DNA from: Prorocentrum cordatum
Lineage: Eukaryota; Sar; Dinophyceae; Prorocentrales; Prorocentraceae
Direction of reading: 5' to 3'
Length of the DNA stretch: 64,000 nt
Assembly: GCA_963575745.1 (NCBI GenBank)
Contig: CAUYUJ010017890.1
Coordinates: forward strand, 1-64,000
In this document: positions 1-10,269 of the stretch, one piece after another
Layout: each line of letters starts with the position of its first letter
Numbering within the stretch: position 1 is the first letter of the stretch
Program-made: the position numbers and the translations under genes
The notes under the pieces: model-generated
Seen by the model: only the letters and a program-made list of their open reading frames with translations
Databases searched by the model: none
What the model was told of the DNA's origin: nothing

Positions 1-33
<33 letters not shown>

Positions 34-85
34 ACATCATCACCATCACCATCACCATCACCATCACCATCACCATCATAATAAT

Positions 86-158
<73 letters not shown>

Positions 159-255
159 GTCATCCGCCTCCTCCTCCTCCTGCTTCTCCTCCTTCTCCTC
201 CTCCTCCTGTTACTTCTTCTCCTCCTCCTCCTTCTCCTCCTCCTCCTCCTCTTCC
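1..255. repeat. TCA microsatellite followed by CCT-rich tract
   Basis: Bases 1-160 are almost pure TCA repeats with a short ATAATA interruption near 80. From about 165 to 255 the tract changes to CCT/TTC repeats. Frames through it are low-complexity and not genes. Confidence 0.95.
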
Positions 256-270
256 ACGTCGCTGCCTTCG

Positions 271-576
271 TCATCCCCTCCACACCTCAGTGAAGGCGCC
301 GGCCTTGTCGATCAAAAGTATTGGGTTGAGCTGTTCGAGGGCTGCAAGACATGGACGGTGGGGATTGGTAGTGAAATTTGGTGTCCCATTCTCCAGCTTG
401 CCGAGATAGAGGAGGACCACCTTCAAGGACTTGCCCGTGATGTTATGCATACTGTATCTCGCTGGTATGAAACTGCACACCAACGTGACGAAGACGCATT
501 CGTCGAGTGTTGCATTCACGCGTGAGGACCGCCCCCGTTCTCCTCCTCTCTCCTCCCCTCCCCCTCGGAGGCACAA
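271..576 (-). CDS. Short unidentified protein-like open frame
   Basis: A 101-codon minus-strand frame. Its central and C-terminal part (for example LKVVLLYLGKLENG, then ALEQLNPILLIDKAG) has a balanced, non-repetitive composition, unlike the surrounding repeat translations. The N-terminal 15 residues are Gly/Arg/Glu-rich and may be non-coding. I recognise no family and see no supporting neighbour. It could be one exon of a split gene or a remnant. The start codon is uncertain. Confidence 0.3.
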   Translation of the reverse strand: MCLRGGGEERGGERGRSSRVNATLDECVFVTLVCSFIPARYSMHNITGKSLKVVLLYLGKLENGTPNFTTNPHRPCLAALEQLNPILLIDKAGAFTEVWRG

Positions 577-2218
577 CGTTTGCTATCCGTTGCGCGCGTG
601 CTCGTTCAGGCCACTGCGCCGTAGCCCGACCTATGTGGCTTGACAGGGCCTCTGTCTGTCTGTCTCCAGCCTGCCCTGCCAGTCGAGTGGCCGGGGCAGC
701 CTGCATGGCGTCGGACCAACGCTCCCTCTCCCTGCGGGACGAAGACGGATGCTGGGATGCGTCCGTCTTGTCGAGACCTGTGCTCGAACGCATGTGGCTG
801 AAGCCCAACTCAGATTGGGATGTGCACTACCAGAACGTTCTGCGAGGTCTCATTGACAGGTCGCACTGGTGCTAGTTGCGACAACACCAGCAAGAGCAGA
901 CGCTCCCCGTCGACTGCCAGCTGTGCTCGGCTCGGCGCGGCAATTTTTCATCGGGCGTTCGTATGCGCGGCGCTGGAAGACTAGCGGCGTGATAACCTCT
1001 CGGACCCGGTCAAGATGGTCTCTGAGAGGCTGGCGTCGGCGCCGCAGGCCTGGCGGGAGAGGTGTTCTAGGGGCCTGTTTCCCGATCCTGCGGTTGACTC
1101 GTTGCTTCGGGAGGAAACCGTTCCAAGCTGCATGGCGCTGGTGGGTGGGAGCGGAGCCCCCGTCCCTGCTCCAAGGCGCCGTCGCCTGCCGTGACGGCTC
1201 AATGCTTTGACGCCGGTGTCCGAACTGTGCGTGTGGCAGGCTGGCTGCTCATGCTGCTTGCTGCTCACGGGCATTGTGTGTCGGAGGCCTGCACTGTGCG
1301 GTAGCGCCCGGCTTCGGAGCGCAGAGGTCCGCACGAGACGGCGAGGACTACGCCGTGGTTTCCGGCTGGCTGAGCATGTCTTGGGCACCTTCTCCGAGCA
1401 TATCGATTGTCGTTCGACCATCTCGTGCTGCCAGAAGTCTGGGCCTCGCAAGCTAGCACGTCGCCTCGTTCGCACTTCTGGAGGCGGGTGCACTCGCGAG
1501 AGAACGTTGCACAGAGATACGTCGTGCACGTGAAATCCCACTCCTCGGAGCGAGCGGTGCAAGAACATAGACTTTCTCCATTCGATCGTGTGCGCAACGC
1601 CCTCGCCGACCAGTGGGCCAAGGCTGGGGGCCGCCCGTGCCCGCTCGGAGCTCGGTGACGTGCATTTCTTGTAAAGGTGCAGGGCGGCGGCGTCTCCGGT
1701 AGGTAGGTCTGCTGTCAGGGCCTCGAAGGTGATGGCCGATGGTGAGCACAGAGACCAACATGGATTTAGCGCACCTGGGCAAGATTGATATAGGAGATTG
1801 GCCCCTTGACGTGCCCTGCAGTCGGACTCGATCGGACAGGACGCGCGAGAGGGCACAAGACCCTTCCGAGAGGGCCACATTGCCACAGGAATGTAGGAAG
1901 CATGGGTCGCGAGACGCAGGACACAAGGGGACCCTTGATTTGGCAGGGTCGACCCACTAATCTGGGCCGACTGCATCCTGAGTCTGACCCTGGTTCGGGG
2001 GAAGCCCCCGTGGCGCCTCGCGAAGGCCTGGAGTCAGGGCCCTCGGGAGAAGCTGCTCCCCAGGGCCCGTGGCTCGTCCAGGGCCACCAGGTGCCTGAGG
2101 CGACCGCAGGGGACGGGAAGCCACGTCCCCTGCTGCTTTGTCGCTCGGGCTGGCAGCACGCTGCGTCTCAAAGGCTTGTGTGTTCGGTGTTCGCCACCTC
2201 TCTGGAGGTGACGAACAA
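577..2218. other. Complex sequence without a supportable gene
   Basis: This is non-repetitive GC-rich DNA. A 331-codon minus frame (981-1976) is open, but its Ser/Arg-rich composition and overlap with equally open frames on the other strand argue against coding. I recognise no motif. Confidence 0.5.
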
Positions 2219-2330
2219 TCGAGGAGGGAAGGGAGGAGTAAGAGGAGGAGAGAAGAGGAGGAGGAGGGGAGGGAGGATGAGGAGGAAGAGGAGGAGGAGG
2301 AGGAGGAGGAAGGAACCCCTCCTGCTGTGA
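2219..2330. repeat. GGA/GAGGAA purine tract
   Basis: Degenerate GGA repeats on the plus strand. They create Glu/Arg- or Ser/Pro-rich spurious frames on both strands. Confidence 0.9.
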
Positions 2331-2526
2331 CCGCGCGCAATCGCCTGCGAAGCTCGAAACGCTCGACTCGTCCCGACGCGGCCCTGAGGGATGGGCGACC
2401 GCCGCCGCTGTCGTCTCGGGCCCGTTGCGCGGGCCTCTGCGAGGAGTCCATGGCCGGTGGGCAAGCGGCGAGGGGGAAAGACCCCGCCATTTCTTCAGCA
2501 AGGGCCTCTCTCTCGTAGACCTGGCT

Positions 2527-2719
2527 TTATGTCGGGCCTGTCCCCCTACAGGGGGATTTTCGACGAAACATAAAACATACCCAAAAATAGTCAAAAAATA
2601 GTCCAACAATAGTCTGGCGACTACTTTTGGGGTATTTTTTAGACCTTTTATGAGGTATTTTGGGGGGAATAGTTATTTTTCGTCGAAAATCCCCCTGTAA
2701 GGGGACACGCCCGACATAA
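2527..2719. mobile_element. MITE-like inverted-repeat element, family 1, copy A
   Basis: A 193-bp AT-richer element with about 40-bp terminal inverted repeats that begin TTATGTCGGGC and end GCCCGACATAA. A perfect 8-bp direct repeat, ACCTGGCT, flanks it at 2519-2526 and 2720-2727 and is read as a target-site duplication. It contains no coding frame. An 8-bp duplication is usual for hAT and P superfamilies (established knowledge), so it is probably a non-autonomous DNA transposon. The second copy is at 52058-52249. Confidence 0.85.
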
Positions 2720-2727
2720 ACCTGGCT

Positions 2728-2904
2728 GTGATGATCCGTGCGCTTGGACTGATCGACGCCCAGCCTGATGGTGCCTTCGGATGATTTTCGCATGGCGGGG
2801 TGCGCCGCCGGCGGGACCCGTCCGAGGTGGATCGCAGCCTCGGGTGGGGAGCGCAAGTTCTCCTTGGATGGGCACCCCACGCAAATCTTCCGTCTTTATC
2901 TCTC
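2728..2904. other. Short unique stretch
   Basis: Non-repetitive GC-rich sequence between the family 1 element and the next microsatellite. I see no gene in it. Confidence 0.5.
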
Positions 2905-3175
2905 TCTCTCTCTCTCTCTCCCCTTGACTCCTCCCTCTACTATGGGCGTTGAACCTCCTCCACCTCCTCCTCCTCCTCCTGCTCCTCCTCCTCCTCCTCC
3001 TCCTCCTCCTCGTCGTCTTCCTCCTCCTCCTGCTCGTCCTCCTGCTCGTCCTCCTGCTCGTCCTCCTGCTCCTCCTCCTCCTCCCCCTCTCCCCATCCTC
3101 CTCCTCCTCCTCCTCCTCCTCCTCCTCCTCCTCCTCCTCCTCCTCCTCCTCCTCCTCCTCCTCCTCCTCCTCCTG
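2905..3175. repeat. TC then CCT microsatellite
   Basis: A short TC dinucleotide run (2905-2922) is followed by nearly pure CCT repeats from 2952. CCTGCTCGT variants occur at 3030-3070. Confidence 0.95.
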
Positions 3176-3725
3176 CAAGAAGGGCCTCCGGAGAGGCACT
3201 GCGCCGCCTCACCCTCGCCCTCGCCCTCGTCCTCGTCGGCCACGCCCCCGCCGTCGGCCCAGGGCCGCCGCCGGGCCGCGTCGTCGGGGCGGGACCCCGG
3301 CGCGGCCCGCGAGGTGCCCCGGGGGTACCTCGCGGCGGCGGCGGGCGGCAGGCCCGGGGCTCGGGGAGTCGGGCTCGGCGCGCGCAAAGGGGGGGGGAGG
3401 CCCTGCCTCCTCGCGCTGCGAGAGGACACGGCGCGAGGTCTTTTTGGCAGTTTCTGGCCTCTGCGGGCCCTCACCGGGCCCTCGGGACCGTCCAACAACT
3501 GCGCCTTCGGGATGAAGAACTGGTCCAGGGGGAAGAGGTTCAGACCCCCAGGGCGTCGCAATGTTCTACGGCCTTCTAGATCTGAGGGGGGGAACGGTGC
3601 CGATGCCGCTGCTCGTCCCAGAGAGCCCCCGTGGCCACGGCTGGCTTCGCCTCGCAGTCCTGGTCAGAGCGCCCCCAGCAGAGGTCCGTGGACTAGCGGT
3701 GTTGGTACCTTCGTGTCCCCCAACT
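3176..3725. other. GC-rich spacer with a degenerate dispersed-repeat piece
   Basis: There is no convincing gene. Bases about 3437-3545 resemble the interior of the family 5 hairpin-ended repeat (the order TTTTTGGCAGTTTCTGGCC, GGGCCCTC, GGGACCGTC, GATGAAGA is shared), so this is probably a decayed copy. Confidence 0.4.
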
Positions 3726-3727
3726 AA

Positions 3728-3885
3728 ACAAGGCGGGCGTTGCAATTTTTTCGCGCTGGGCGGTTTCGCATGGTTTCGGGCCCCGGGGCCATCACAGATC
3801 GCTCCGGCTCGGCACACGTCGCAAAAAGATGGGCCTGAGGCTCCAGTCGTGATTTATCGCCATGTGGCATTTTTTTCGCAACGTC
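3728..3885 (-). repeat. Dispersed repeat family D, copy 1
   Basis: Read on the minus strand it has the same order of blocks as 6800-6970, 30186-30490 and 53297-53470: GCGACGTTGCGAA, a CACGAC block, GATCTGTGATGGCCCC, and GCGAAAAAATTGCAACGCCC. Coding potential is not apparent. Confidence 0.6.
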
Positions 3886-3985
3886 GCATCCAGGGGGGGG
3901 GGTCTCCACTCGCAGGGTTTCTCGAGATAGGGCTCGAGGGAGAGGGGCTGTGTACAAAAGGCATGGGGGTGAGACGGTTGGAGAA

Positions 3986-4135
3986 GCGAGGGGGTGGGAA
4001 GTGATGAAGAGGTGACGAGGAGGTGAGGGGATGGTGGGAATGGGATGGGGGAAAAAGGGATGGGAGGTGATTGGAGGTGATGGGGAGGTGATGAGGTGAA
4101 GGGCATGCGCGGGGGGATGGGCTGGAGTGGGAAGA
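3986..4135. repeat. G-rich GGTGATGG minisatellite
   Basis: Degenerate GGAGGTGATGGGGAGGTGATGA-type units lead into the left inverted flank of the GAC array. A similar G-rich stretch (GGTGGGAGATGAGGTGAGG) lies beyond the right flank near 6186-6205. Confidence 0.6.
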
Positions 4136-4210
4136 GAATGTTTATCCCACCCCCCGTAACGTCCGTTACGGGAGGGGAATTGGGCCCCCGTTGGGAGGTA
4201 ACGGTAATCG
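4136..4210. repeat. Left inverted flank of the GAC array
   Basis: The block order TTTATCC, CGTAACGTCCGTTACGGG, CCCCC, AACGGTAA is found reverse-complemented at 6080-6147 (AACGGTAA, then CGTAACGTCGCTTACGGG, ATCC). The array is therefore enclosed by imperfect inverted repeats. Confidence 0.6.
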
Positions 4211-4229
4211 TCGGGCCCCGCGGGGGGTT

Positions 4230-5239
4230 GGCCAGGCGCCTGACGACAACGACGACGACGACGCCGACGACGACGACAACCGGCACCGACGACGACGACG
4301 ACGGAGACAACGACGACGACGACGAAGACGAGGACGAGGACGGGGATGGAGACAACGACGACGCCAACGCCGACGCCGACGACGAGGACAACGAGGACGA
4401 GGAACACGACGCGATGACGAGGTCGACGACGACGACGAAGACGAGGACGACGGCCGCCTCTGAAGTTCTCCGGAGGTCTCTGGACCCCTAAGGAGGTCTC
4501 CTGAGACCTCTGGAAGCGTCGGGAAGCCCTTCAAGGCCCTTGGCGACGATGACGACGAGGTCGACGACGACGAGGAGGGCGAGGACGATGACGACGACGA
4601 CAGGGACGAGGACGGGGACGAGGACAAGGACGACGATGACGACGACGACGACGACGAGGACGAGGACAAGGACGACGACGACGGAGAGCAGAACGACGAC
4701 GACGACGACGAATACGACGACGACGACGACGAGGAGGACGAGGACGGGACGACGACGACGACCGCGACGACGACGACGACGACCGCGACGACGACGGCCG
4801 CGACGACGGACGAGGACGACGACGGCCGCCTCCGAAGGCCTCTGCAGGTCTCCGGATGCCTGCAAAGCTCTCCGGAGACCACTGGAGAGAGGCGTCCGGA
4901 GGCCCGTCGAGGCCCTCGGCGACGACGACGACGAGGAGGACGACGACGAAGAGGAGGAGAGGGACGAAGACGAGGAGAGGGACGAGGACGAGGACGGGGA
5001 CGGGGACAACGATGACAGCGACGAGGACGACTGAAACGACGCCCACAACCACGACGATGACGACGACGAGGACGAGGATCGGGACGACGACAACGACGAC
5101 GACACCGACGAAAAGGATAACGACGACGAGAACGAGGACGAGGGCATGGACGACGACGACAAGGACGAGGACGAGGACGGAGACGACGACGAGAGCGAGG
5201 ACGACGACGACGAGGACGAGGACGACAAACGAAGACGAG

Positions 5240-5270
<31 letters not shown>

Positions 5271-5690
5271 TCGACGACGACGGCCGCCTCTGAAGGTCTT
5301 CAGAGGTATCCAGAGGCCTCAGGTGTCTTCAGGAGGCCTGTGAAGGCGTCTGGGAGCCCTCCGAGGCCATCGGAAACGACGACGACGACAAGGACGAGGG
5401 CGAGGACGACGACGAGGAAGACGACGTCGACGACGACGAAGACGGCGACGACAAGGACGACGACGACGACGACGACGACGATCACAACAACGACGACGGC
5501 CACCTCTGAAGGTCTGCAGAGTCTCCCGAGGCCCCAGGAGACCTCCGGAGGCTTGTGTGGAGGCGTCTGGAGGCCATGCGAGGCCCTCGGACACGACGAC
5601 GACGACAACGACGATAACGACGACGACGACGACGAGGACGGGGACGAGGACAAGGACGAGGATGACGACAGCGACAACGACGACGATCAC

Positions 5691-5724
<34 letters not shown>

Positions 5725-5732
5725 ACAACGAC

Positions 5733-5763
<31 letters not shown>

Positions 5764-5936
5764 GGGACGATAACGACGACGACGACGACGACGGCGACGA
5801 CGACCACTACCACGACGACGACGACGAAGACGACGGAGACGACGACGACGACGACGACGACGACGGAGGCGACGACGACGACGACGTCGACGACGAAGAC
5901 GAGGACGACGACGGCGGCGACGGCGACGACGACGAC
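4230..5936. repeat. GAC/CGA microsatellite array with conserved islands
   Basis: About 1.7 kb of (GAC)n is broken by conserved islands of about 95 bp at 4451-4543, 4822-4919, 5280-5373 and 5498-5592, with a partial one at 5937-6000. Each starts near GGCCGCCTCTGAAGGTCT, runs through AGGCCT/GGAGACC-type motifs, and ends near GAGGCCCTCGG. Frames read as poly-Asp, Thr or Arg/Val and are not genes. Confidence 0.85.
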
Positions 5937-6027
5937 GTCTGCCCCTGGAGGGGAGGCGTCTGGAGGCTCTCTGGTGCCTGTCAGCACCACACCATATGGA
6001 CCATGCCCGTGAGCACGGTGGCATAGC

Positions 6028-6050
6028 CGTGGGGGGGGGGGGGGGGGGGC
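6028..6050. repeat. Poly-G run
   Basis: A 23-base region, nearly all G, within a G-rich stretch beside the right flank of the GAC array. Confidence 0.9.
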
Positions 6051-6079
6051 GGGGGACCGGGATCCCCTCCCCGTACGTT

Positions 6080-6147
6080 CGTTACCGTTATGCGGGGGCA
6101 GGGGGGGGGCCACACCCCCGTAAGCGACGTTACGGATAAAAAACAAT
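6080..6147. repeat. Right inverted flank of the GAC array
   Basis: Inverse partner of 4136-4210. It contains TTACCGTTATG and CCCGTAAGCGACGTTACGGAT. Confidence 0.6.
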
Positions 6148-6234
6148 CTCGAGGCGAGGGGAGGGGATTCGAGAGAGAGAGAGGGGTGGGAGATGAGGTG
6201 AGGTGTAGGGGAGGGGCATACGTGCAAGGCTGCG

Positions 6235-6493
6235 GCTCAGGAGGCCTGCTCCCCAGGCTCTGGATGACCTCGACCGGAAAATGGCGGTCGAGCTCCTCCG
6301 GCGTTGTCTGCTTGCACACTGCCTGGAAGCGCGAACTCACCAAACTGAATGCAATCGTGCGTGCTGCGGGATGGCAGGGGAAGGACGGGGTGGAAGAGGA
6401 GGCGATGGGTAGCGATGCTGCGAACGCTTGCCGACGCCCGCCAGGCGCGGCCATTCGGCACGAGTCGACATCCCAGGTTGACGGTTGGGCCAC
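6235..6493 (-). CDS. Unidentified protein-like fragment
   Basis: The minus frame from 6493 reads FSLVSSRFQAVCKQTTPEEL and continues DRHFPVEVIQSLGS. This is a plausible non-repetitive protein composition before the frame runs into the G-rich repeat near 6210, where coding is not credible. I recognise no domain. The plus strand is also open here, so strand choice rests only on composition. Confidence 0.25.
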
Positions 6494-6659
6494 TAGGTAG
6501 TGACAGAGTGCCGTCTGATGTCTAACTGGCGCCTACTACTACTCCATAGCCGCATGTGGTGGCGGATTTGCTTTGTAGAATGAGGAGTATGAGGATGAGG
6601 ATAAGGAGGAGAAGGTGAGAACAACAAACTTGGAGACCGATCTGCTCTCCCTTCATTCC

Positions 6660-6790
6660 TCACTCCTCTTCCTCCTCCTCCTCCTCCTCTTCCTCCTCCT
6701 CCTCCTCCTCCTCACCCCTGCCACCCTCCCTTCCTTCTGTTCCTCCCTCCTCCTTCCTCACTCCTCCGCCCTCCCCCTCCCTTCCTTCAG
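6660..6790. repeat. CCT/CTT pyrimidine tract
   Basis: CCT-rich microsatellite between short unique stretches. Confidence 0.9.
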
Positions 6791-6799
6791 CAAGCATAC

Positions 6800-6970
6800 C
6801 CTGAGATCCGACGTTGCGAAACAAATCCAATATCGCGGAACATCACGACCAGAGCCCTAGATCTAATTTGCCTGCTGCGCTTTTCGAGCCCGACCGATCT
6901 GTGATGCTCCTGGGGCCCAAACTTGGGCGCAGACGCCCAGTGTGAAAAAATTGCAGCGCCCAGATCGGGG
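6800..6970 (+). repeat. Dispersed repeat family D, copy 2
   Basis: Shares the ordered blocks ATCCGACGTTGCGAAA, CACGACCAGAGCCC, TTTTCGAGCC, GATCTGTGATG, CGCCCAGTGTGAAAAAATTG and CAGCGCCC with the reverse complement of 3728-3885. It is the best-preserved copy in the window. Confidence 0.65.
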
Positions 6971-6988
6971 AGACGCACGACTCGGCCT

Positions 6989-7023
<35 letters not shown>

Positions 7024-7046
7024 TTTTTTTTGTTTTTTTGATTTTT
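6989..7046. repeat. Long poly-T tract
   Basis: More than 30 consecutive T, then T-runs broken by single G and A residues up to 7046. On the minus strand this is a poly(A)-like tail and could mark the 3' end of a retroposed RNA. I see no identifiable gene next to it. Confidence 0.85.
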
Positions 7047-7059
7047 TCTTCCCAGCGCA

Positions 7060-7385
7060 AAGCAACCCAGCTCATCGATGACCACGCCCTCGGACACCGC
7101 AAATCGTTACAGCAGAGCTGCTCCGCAGCGTGATACAGAGGATTTCAACGCGGACCAGGTGGACAGGCGGCCACCGTTCCCAGGGACCAGCGAAGGGACC
7201 CAAACAGCAGGAGGCCCAATCTAGAATCTGCCGCGAACTCCCGCTGCAAACGCCCCACGGAAACCGAACCGTCAAAAGTCAGGCCGGGCCGGGCAAAAAG
7301 CGGCGGAGAGCCCGAGCCCAACCAACTCGAGTGGGGGACGCACTGGCCCGGGTCAATGCAAACCCGGGTCAGTCTGGGTTTGCAG
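7060..7385. other. Unique sequence, no supportable gene
   Basis: Only short frames of unremarkable composition. If the poly-T is a retroposon tail, this would be its body on the minus strand, but I recognise no parent gene. Confidence 0.4.
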
Positions 7386-7386
7386 G

Positions 7387-7670
7387 ATCCTTCCTCCTCT
7401 CCTCCTCCTCCTCCTCCTCCTCCTCCTCCTCCTCCTCCCATTTCTTCCTCCTCCTCCTCCTCTTCCTCCTCCTCCTCCTCCTCCTCCTCCTCTTCCTCCA
7501 CCTCCTACTCCTCGTTGTCCTCCTCCTCCTCCTCCTCCTCCTCCTCCTCCTCTCCTCCTCCTCCTCCTCTTCGTCCTCCTCATCCTCCCCTACTCTTCCT
7601 CCTCCTCTCTCCCTCCTCCTCCTCCTCCTCCTCCTCCTCCTCCTCCTCCTCCTCCTCTTCCTCTTCCCTT
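7387..7670. repeat. CCT microsatellite
   Basis: Long CCT/TCC repeats with a few TTC and CGT variants. Poly-Leu, Ser or Pro frames here are spurious. Confidence 0.95.
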
Positions 7671-7671
7671 C

Positions 7672-7710
7672 GCACCAGGCACGATGCAGGCCTGGGCGGT
7701 TTGACTGTTT
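7672..7710 (+). repeat. 39-bp boundary repeat, left copy
   Basis: Starts GCACCAGGCACGATGCAGG and continues through CCTGGGCGGTTTGACTG. It matches the reverse complement of 13944-13982 at 35 of 39 positions. It sits between the CCT tract and the satellite, as the right copy does. Confidence 0.75.
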
Positions 7711-7729
7711 GTTGTTCTCCAAAGGAGGT

Positions 7730-8032
7730 CACGACAAATATCGTTCTGGAGCCCGCCACACAAGGAAACGATGCGCATTCCACTCAAAAACACATCTTCG
7801 TCCACTCCACCCAAAAGAAACCATTAGTATCCGACCACACACGGAAAGCTCTTGTAATACGCAAATTCATTGTGCGGCGGAACGTAACATGATTCTTCAA
7901 GCGGCTGACTACAAATGGCTTCCCTTTGTGTCGGAGATTTGTGTTTAAAAATAATAATTATAAAATGCCCTCTGCGGCGGGATACACAAGGATACATTCT
8001 GTGGCCGAATGCAAAAGGATCCCCCCCTTGTT
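7730..8032. repeat. Degenerate CCGCCAC satellite, left block
   Basis: Degenerate short units carrying CCGCCACACAAGG, TGTGGCCGAATGC and GGGATACACAAGG. The same unit type, in mixed orientation, fills 12535-13850 on the other side of the coding-like block. Confidence 0.65.
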
Positions 8033-8094
8033 CAGCTTCCAGGCCCACGAACTCCAAAGGCAGGGCGTTCGGGTTTTGAGAGGCCCCAGCCCTT

Positions 8095-9366
8095 TCAGGA
8101 CTCACCGTCCTCGTCTGCGACACCCACTTCCTCGAACTCCTCCTCTTCCTCCTCTTCACCTTCACCGACTTCCTCTCCAGAACTCCCCACTCGGACGGAT
8201 CCCGAATTGGCGAACCCCCTCGGGGCCACCTCCTGCTCCTGTTCTTCAGGAAGGACTTCAAACTTCTCGAAGTCGGCTAGAATGTTGTTCAAGCGTGCTG
8301 CCATTCCCTTCGCCGCAGTGGCCCCGTCCGGGTGAGCGATGAGGAGGCTAGCAGACTCTACCGTTCGATGTATGGCGCTCGTGTCTATCCAGCTGGTGGC
8401 CGGAAGTTGGACCTTGTTGGCCCACGGATGGGGAGAAGCCCGCCCCAGGCCGAAATTAAACGGGTGCCTTGTGATGTCCTCTGAGACTGCCACACTTTTC
8501 TCGAAGTCTGCCATCCTTTGACGCAAATGTTTGCTCGTGCGCCCCGCTATGAGCGCGAGGAGCTTCTCTGTGCGTGGGCGTTCCCAGAGCTCGACCGCTT
8601 CCGGCTTTGGCTCGTAGCCCAAAAGCCCCCCTCGGGTATTGTTGTCCATTATGCGAAGAGATACCTCCGGAGCCACCCCGATGAAGCTGTTCGAGCTCGT
8701 CAGGCGTCCAGTTAGCATGGTGGCCGCCTGCCTCTTCGGAGAAGTGCTGGCGAGGCAGACGAGGGCTCATTCGGTTGATTGGTCCATGCGGAGACCCAAT
8801 GGTGTCTTCCGCACCGCGTGCCAACTGACAGATTCCAACTGTTTCGGCCCCCTTGCCGCGAGAGCCGCGCCAGTCATTATGATGAGCGTGGCCAAGATGT
8901 CCCTGTCTTTCTGCTGCAGTGAATTCCACCGGCGAACCCACGCGGCCGCGCCTGAGATCCCACCCTGTGTCTTCGAGTCTCCTTTACCGCCAGCAGGGAA
9001 GAACCTCGTCGAGAGTTCTTCTGGATGAGCCTCGGGGAAAATGCCGCCAGCCTCAGCCGCTCCTGCCGTCAAGCCCCCCGGGTCTGTCAGGTCTCTCTCC
9101 GAACTCCTCAGCTGAAGCTCGAGAGATTTCACAATTTCTGAGGAAGCCTCCAGTTCTCCCTGCATTGCAAGCCTGGCATCACCAATGGCTTTTCCCAGCC
9201 CCTGGCGCATCTCTGCATCGGCTCCGGCCCCGATTGCGCTCAGACTGGCTACCTTCTCGAGGAACGCCTCGTTGAGATTATCCAGTTGAACTTGCCTCAC
9301 CTTTTTCCCAGTATCGTTTGTGATCTCTGCGATATCTCTCTCTCCTTCTTTTAGATCTGTTGGCGA
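8095..9366 (-). CDS. Unidentified protein, one frame interrupted by a TGA
   Basis: One minus-strand reading frame is open from about 9366 to 8095 apart from a single TGA at 8767-8769. Both halves have realistic, low-repeat composition. The first has Ala/Glu-rich helical stretches such as LDNLNEAFLEKVASLSAIG and a hydrophobic run DILATLIIMTGAALAA. The second has RTEKLLALIAGRTSKHLRQ and ends in an acidic Glu tract. I recognise no family. The stop could be a nonsense mutation (CGA to TGA is common at methylated CpG), a short intron, or a recoded codon. GGTGAGT close to the 3' end resembles a splice donor. It probably continues the frame at 9351-9656, one frameshift upstream. Function unknown. 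Confidence 0.45.
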
Positions 9367-9656
9367 GCATTATCAACTGCCTTCTTTGCTTCGGTCCATT
9401 TACGAGTTGCTTCCTCACCATGCTGGGGATTTTCCACGCCGAAAGCTTCAGCCTGGGCGTCGATGGACGCCCATCCCTCGAATGCTAGCTTGGACTCCAC
9501 ATCCACAAACTCCTTCCTGCATGCCTGCAGCTGATCTGCGATGGAATTCCTTGCCATGATCTCGGTTCCTCGTTCTTGCTGGTCCTCTCCCTGAGTGCCT
9601 TCTTCTCCTGTAGCTGGTTTGAGCCGAGTCCTGGGCCTCCGTGGGCCGTCTCGCCG
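9351..9656 (-). CDS. N-terminal part of the same unidentified protein
   Basis: The minus-strand frame is open from 9656, with an ATG at 9557 followed by ARNSIADQLQACRKEFVDVE, and ends at a TAA at 9351-9353. The amino acids upstream of that ATG (EEGTQGEDQQERGTEI) are also protein-like, so the true start may be further out. The next frame down continues at once with LKEGERDIAEITNDTGKK, so a one-base indel or a tiny intron probably separates two parts of one protein. Composition suggests a helical, possibly coiled-coil, N-terminal region. I recognise no domain. Confidence 0.4.
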   Translation of the reverse strand, partial: RRDGPRRPRTRLKPATGEEGTQGEDQQERGTEIMARNSIADQLQACRKEFVDVESKLAFEGWASIDAQAEAFGVENPQHGEEATRKWTEAKKAVDNARQQI

Positions 9657-9748
9657 CTAGGTCAACAACCGCAACGAGCCGGTCGAGGCCCAAATGGCCC
9701 ACGTACGCCAATGCGAATCAAACGTGACCCGCCGCGGCAGCGCGTGCC

Positions 9749-10260
9749 CTAACGAGCGCCCGAACGTCGACTCTCTAGTCCACTTGAATGTAGCGATGGA
9801 TCTTCGGGGGTCTTGAAAACAAGTTCCCAAGAGTGCTGCGTCAGACCCTCAATGAGAGTCAACGGCGAATTGAACCGCTCCCCAGTCAGCTCAGTCAAGT
9901 GAGCATGGGCCGAGACGCCCCGCTTCAAGGCAGCGCAAGTGCCACGCCCATGGCCCATTCCGAGATTGACCGTCTGCGACGCGACGCCCGTCCCAGAAGT
10001 GAAATGTCCAGGCCCTCAAGAATATCCCGCCACTGACGCGGCGGGACGGTCATGGAGGACGAAACGCAATTCAGAGTTAACCTCGCTGGCGTGTTCGACG
10101 ACAGCCCCCGCATCAGCCCCACGAGAGGCGTGAGCAATCACCCTCCTCTTGGCGCCATCAGGGAGAGCGCCTCCTGTTGACGCGCAGGTTGGGTTGGTGG
10201 CCGGCAGCGCGAGCCCGTCGCAGATGCCTGTGGATTCACTTGTAGATTGAACCGAAGCTT
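9749..10260 (-). CDS. Unidentified coding-like segment, TGA-interrupted
   Basis: One frame covers 9749-10260 except for a TGA at 10016-10018. Upstream of it the frame includes RRVIAHASRGADAGAVVEHA. Downstream it includes LTELTGERFNSPLTLIEG and WELVFKTPEDPSLHSS. Composition is protein-like and the opposite strand is not. It is most likely the C-terminal part of the gene whose earlier pieces lie at 10270-12566. No family recognised. The CGA-to-TGA explanation applies here too. Confidence 0.35.
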
Positions 10261-10269
10261 GGTTGTGAC

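Noticed and set aside
6989-7046. Poly-T as the tail of a processed retrogene
   Set aside because: No parent gene or target duplication could be recognised, so only the tract itself is reported.
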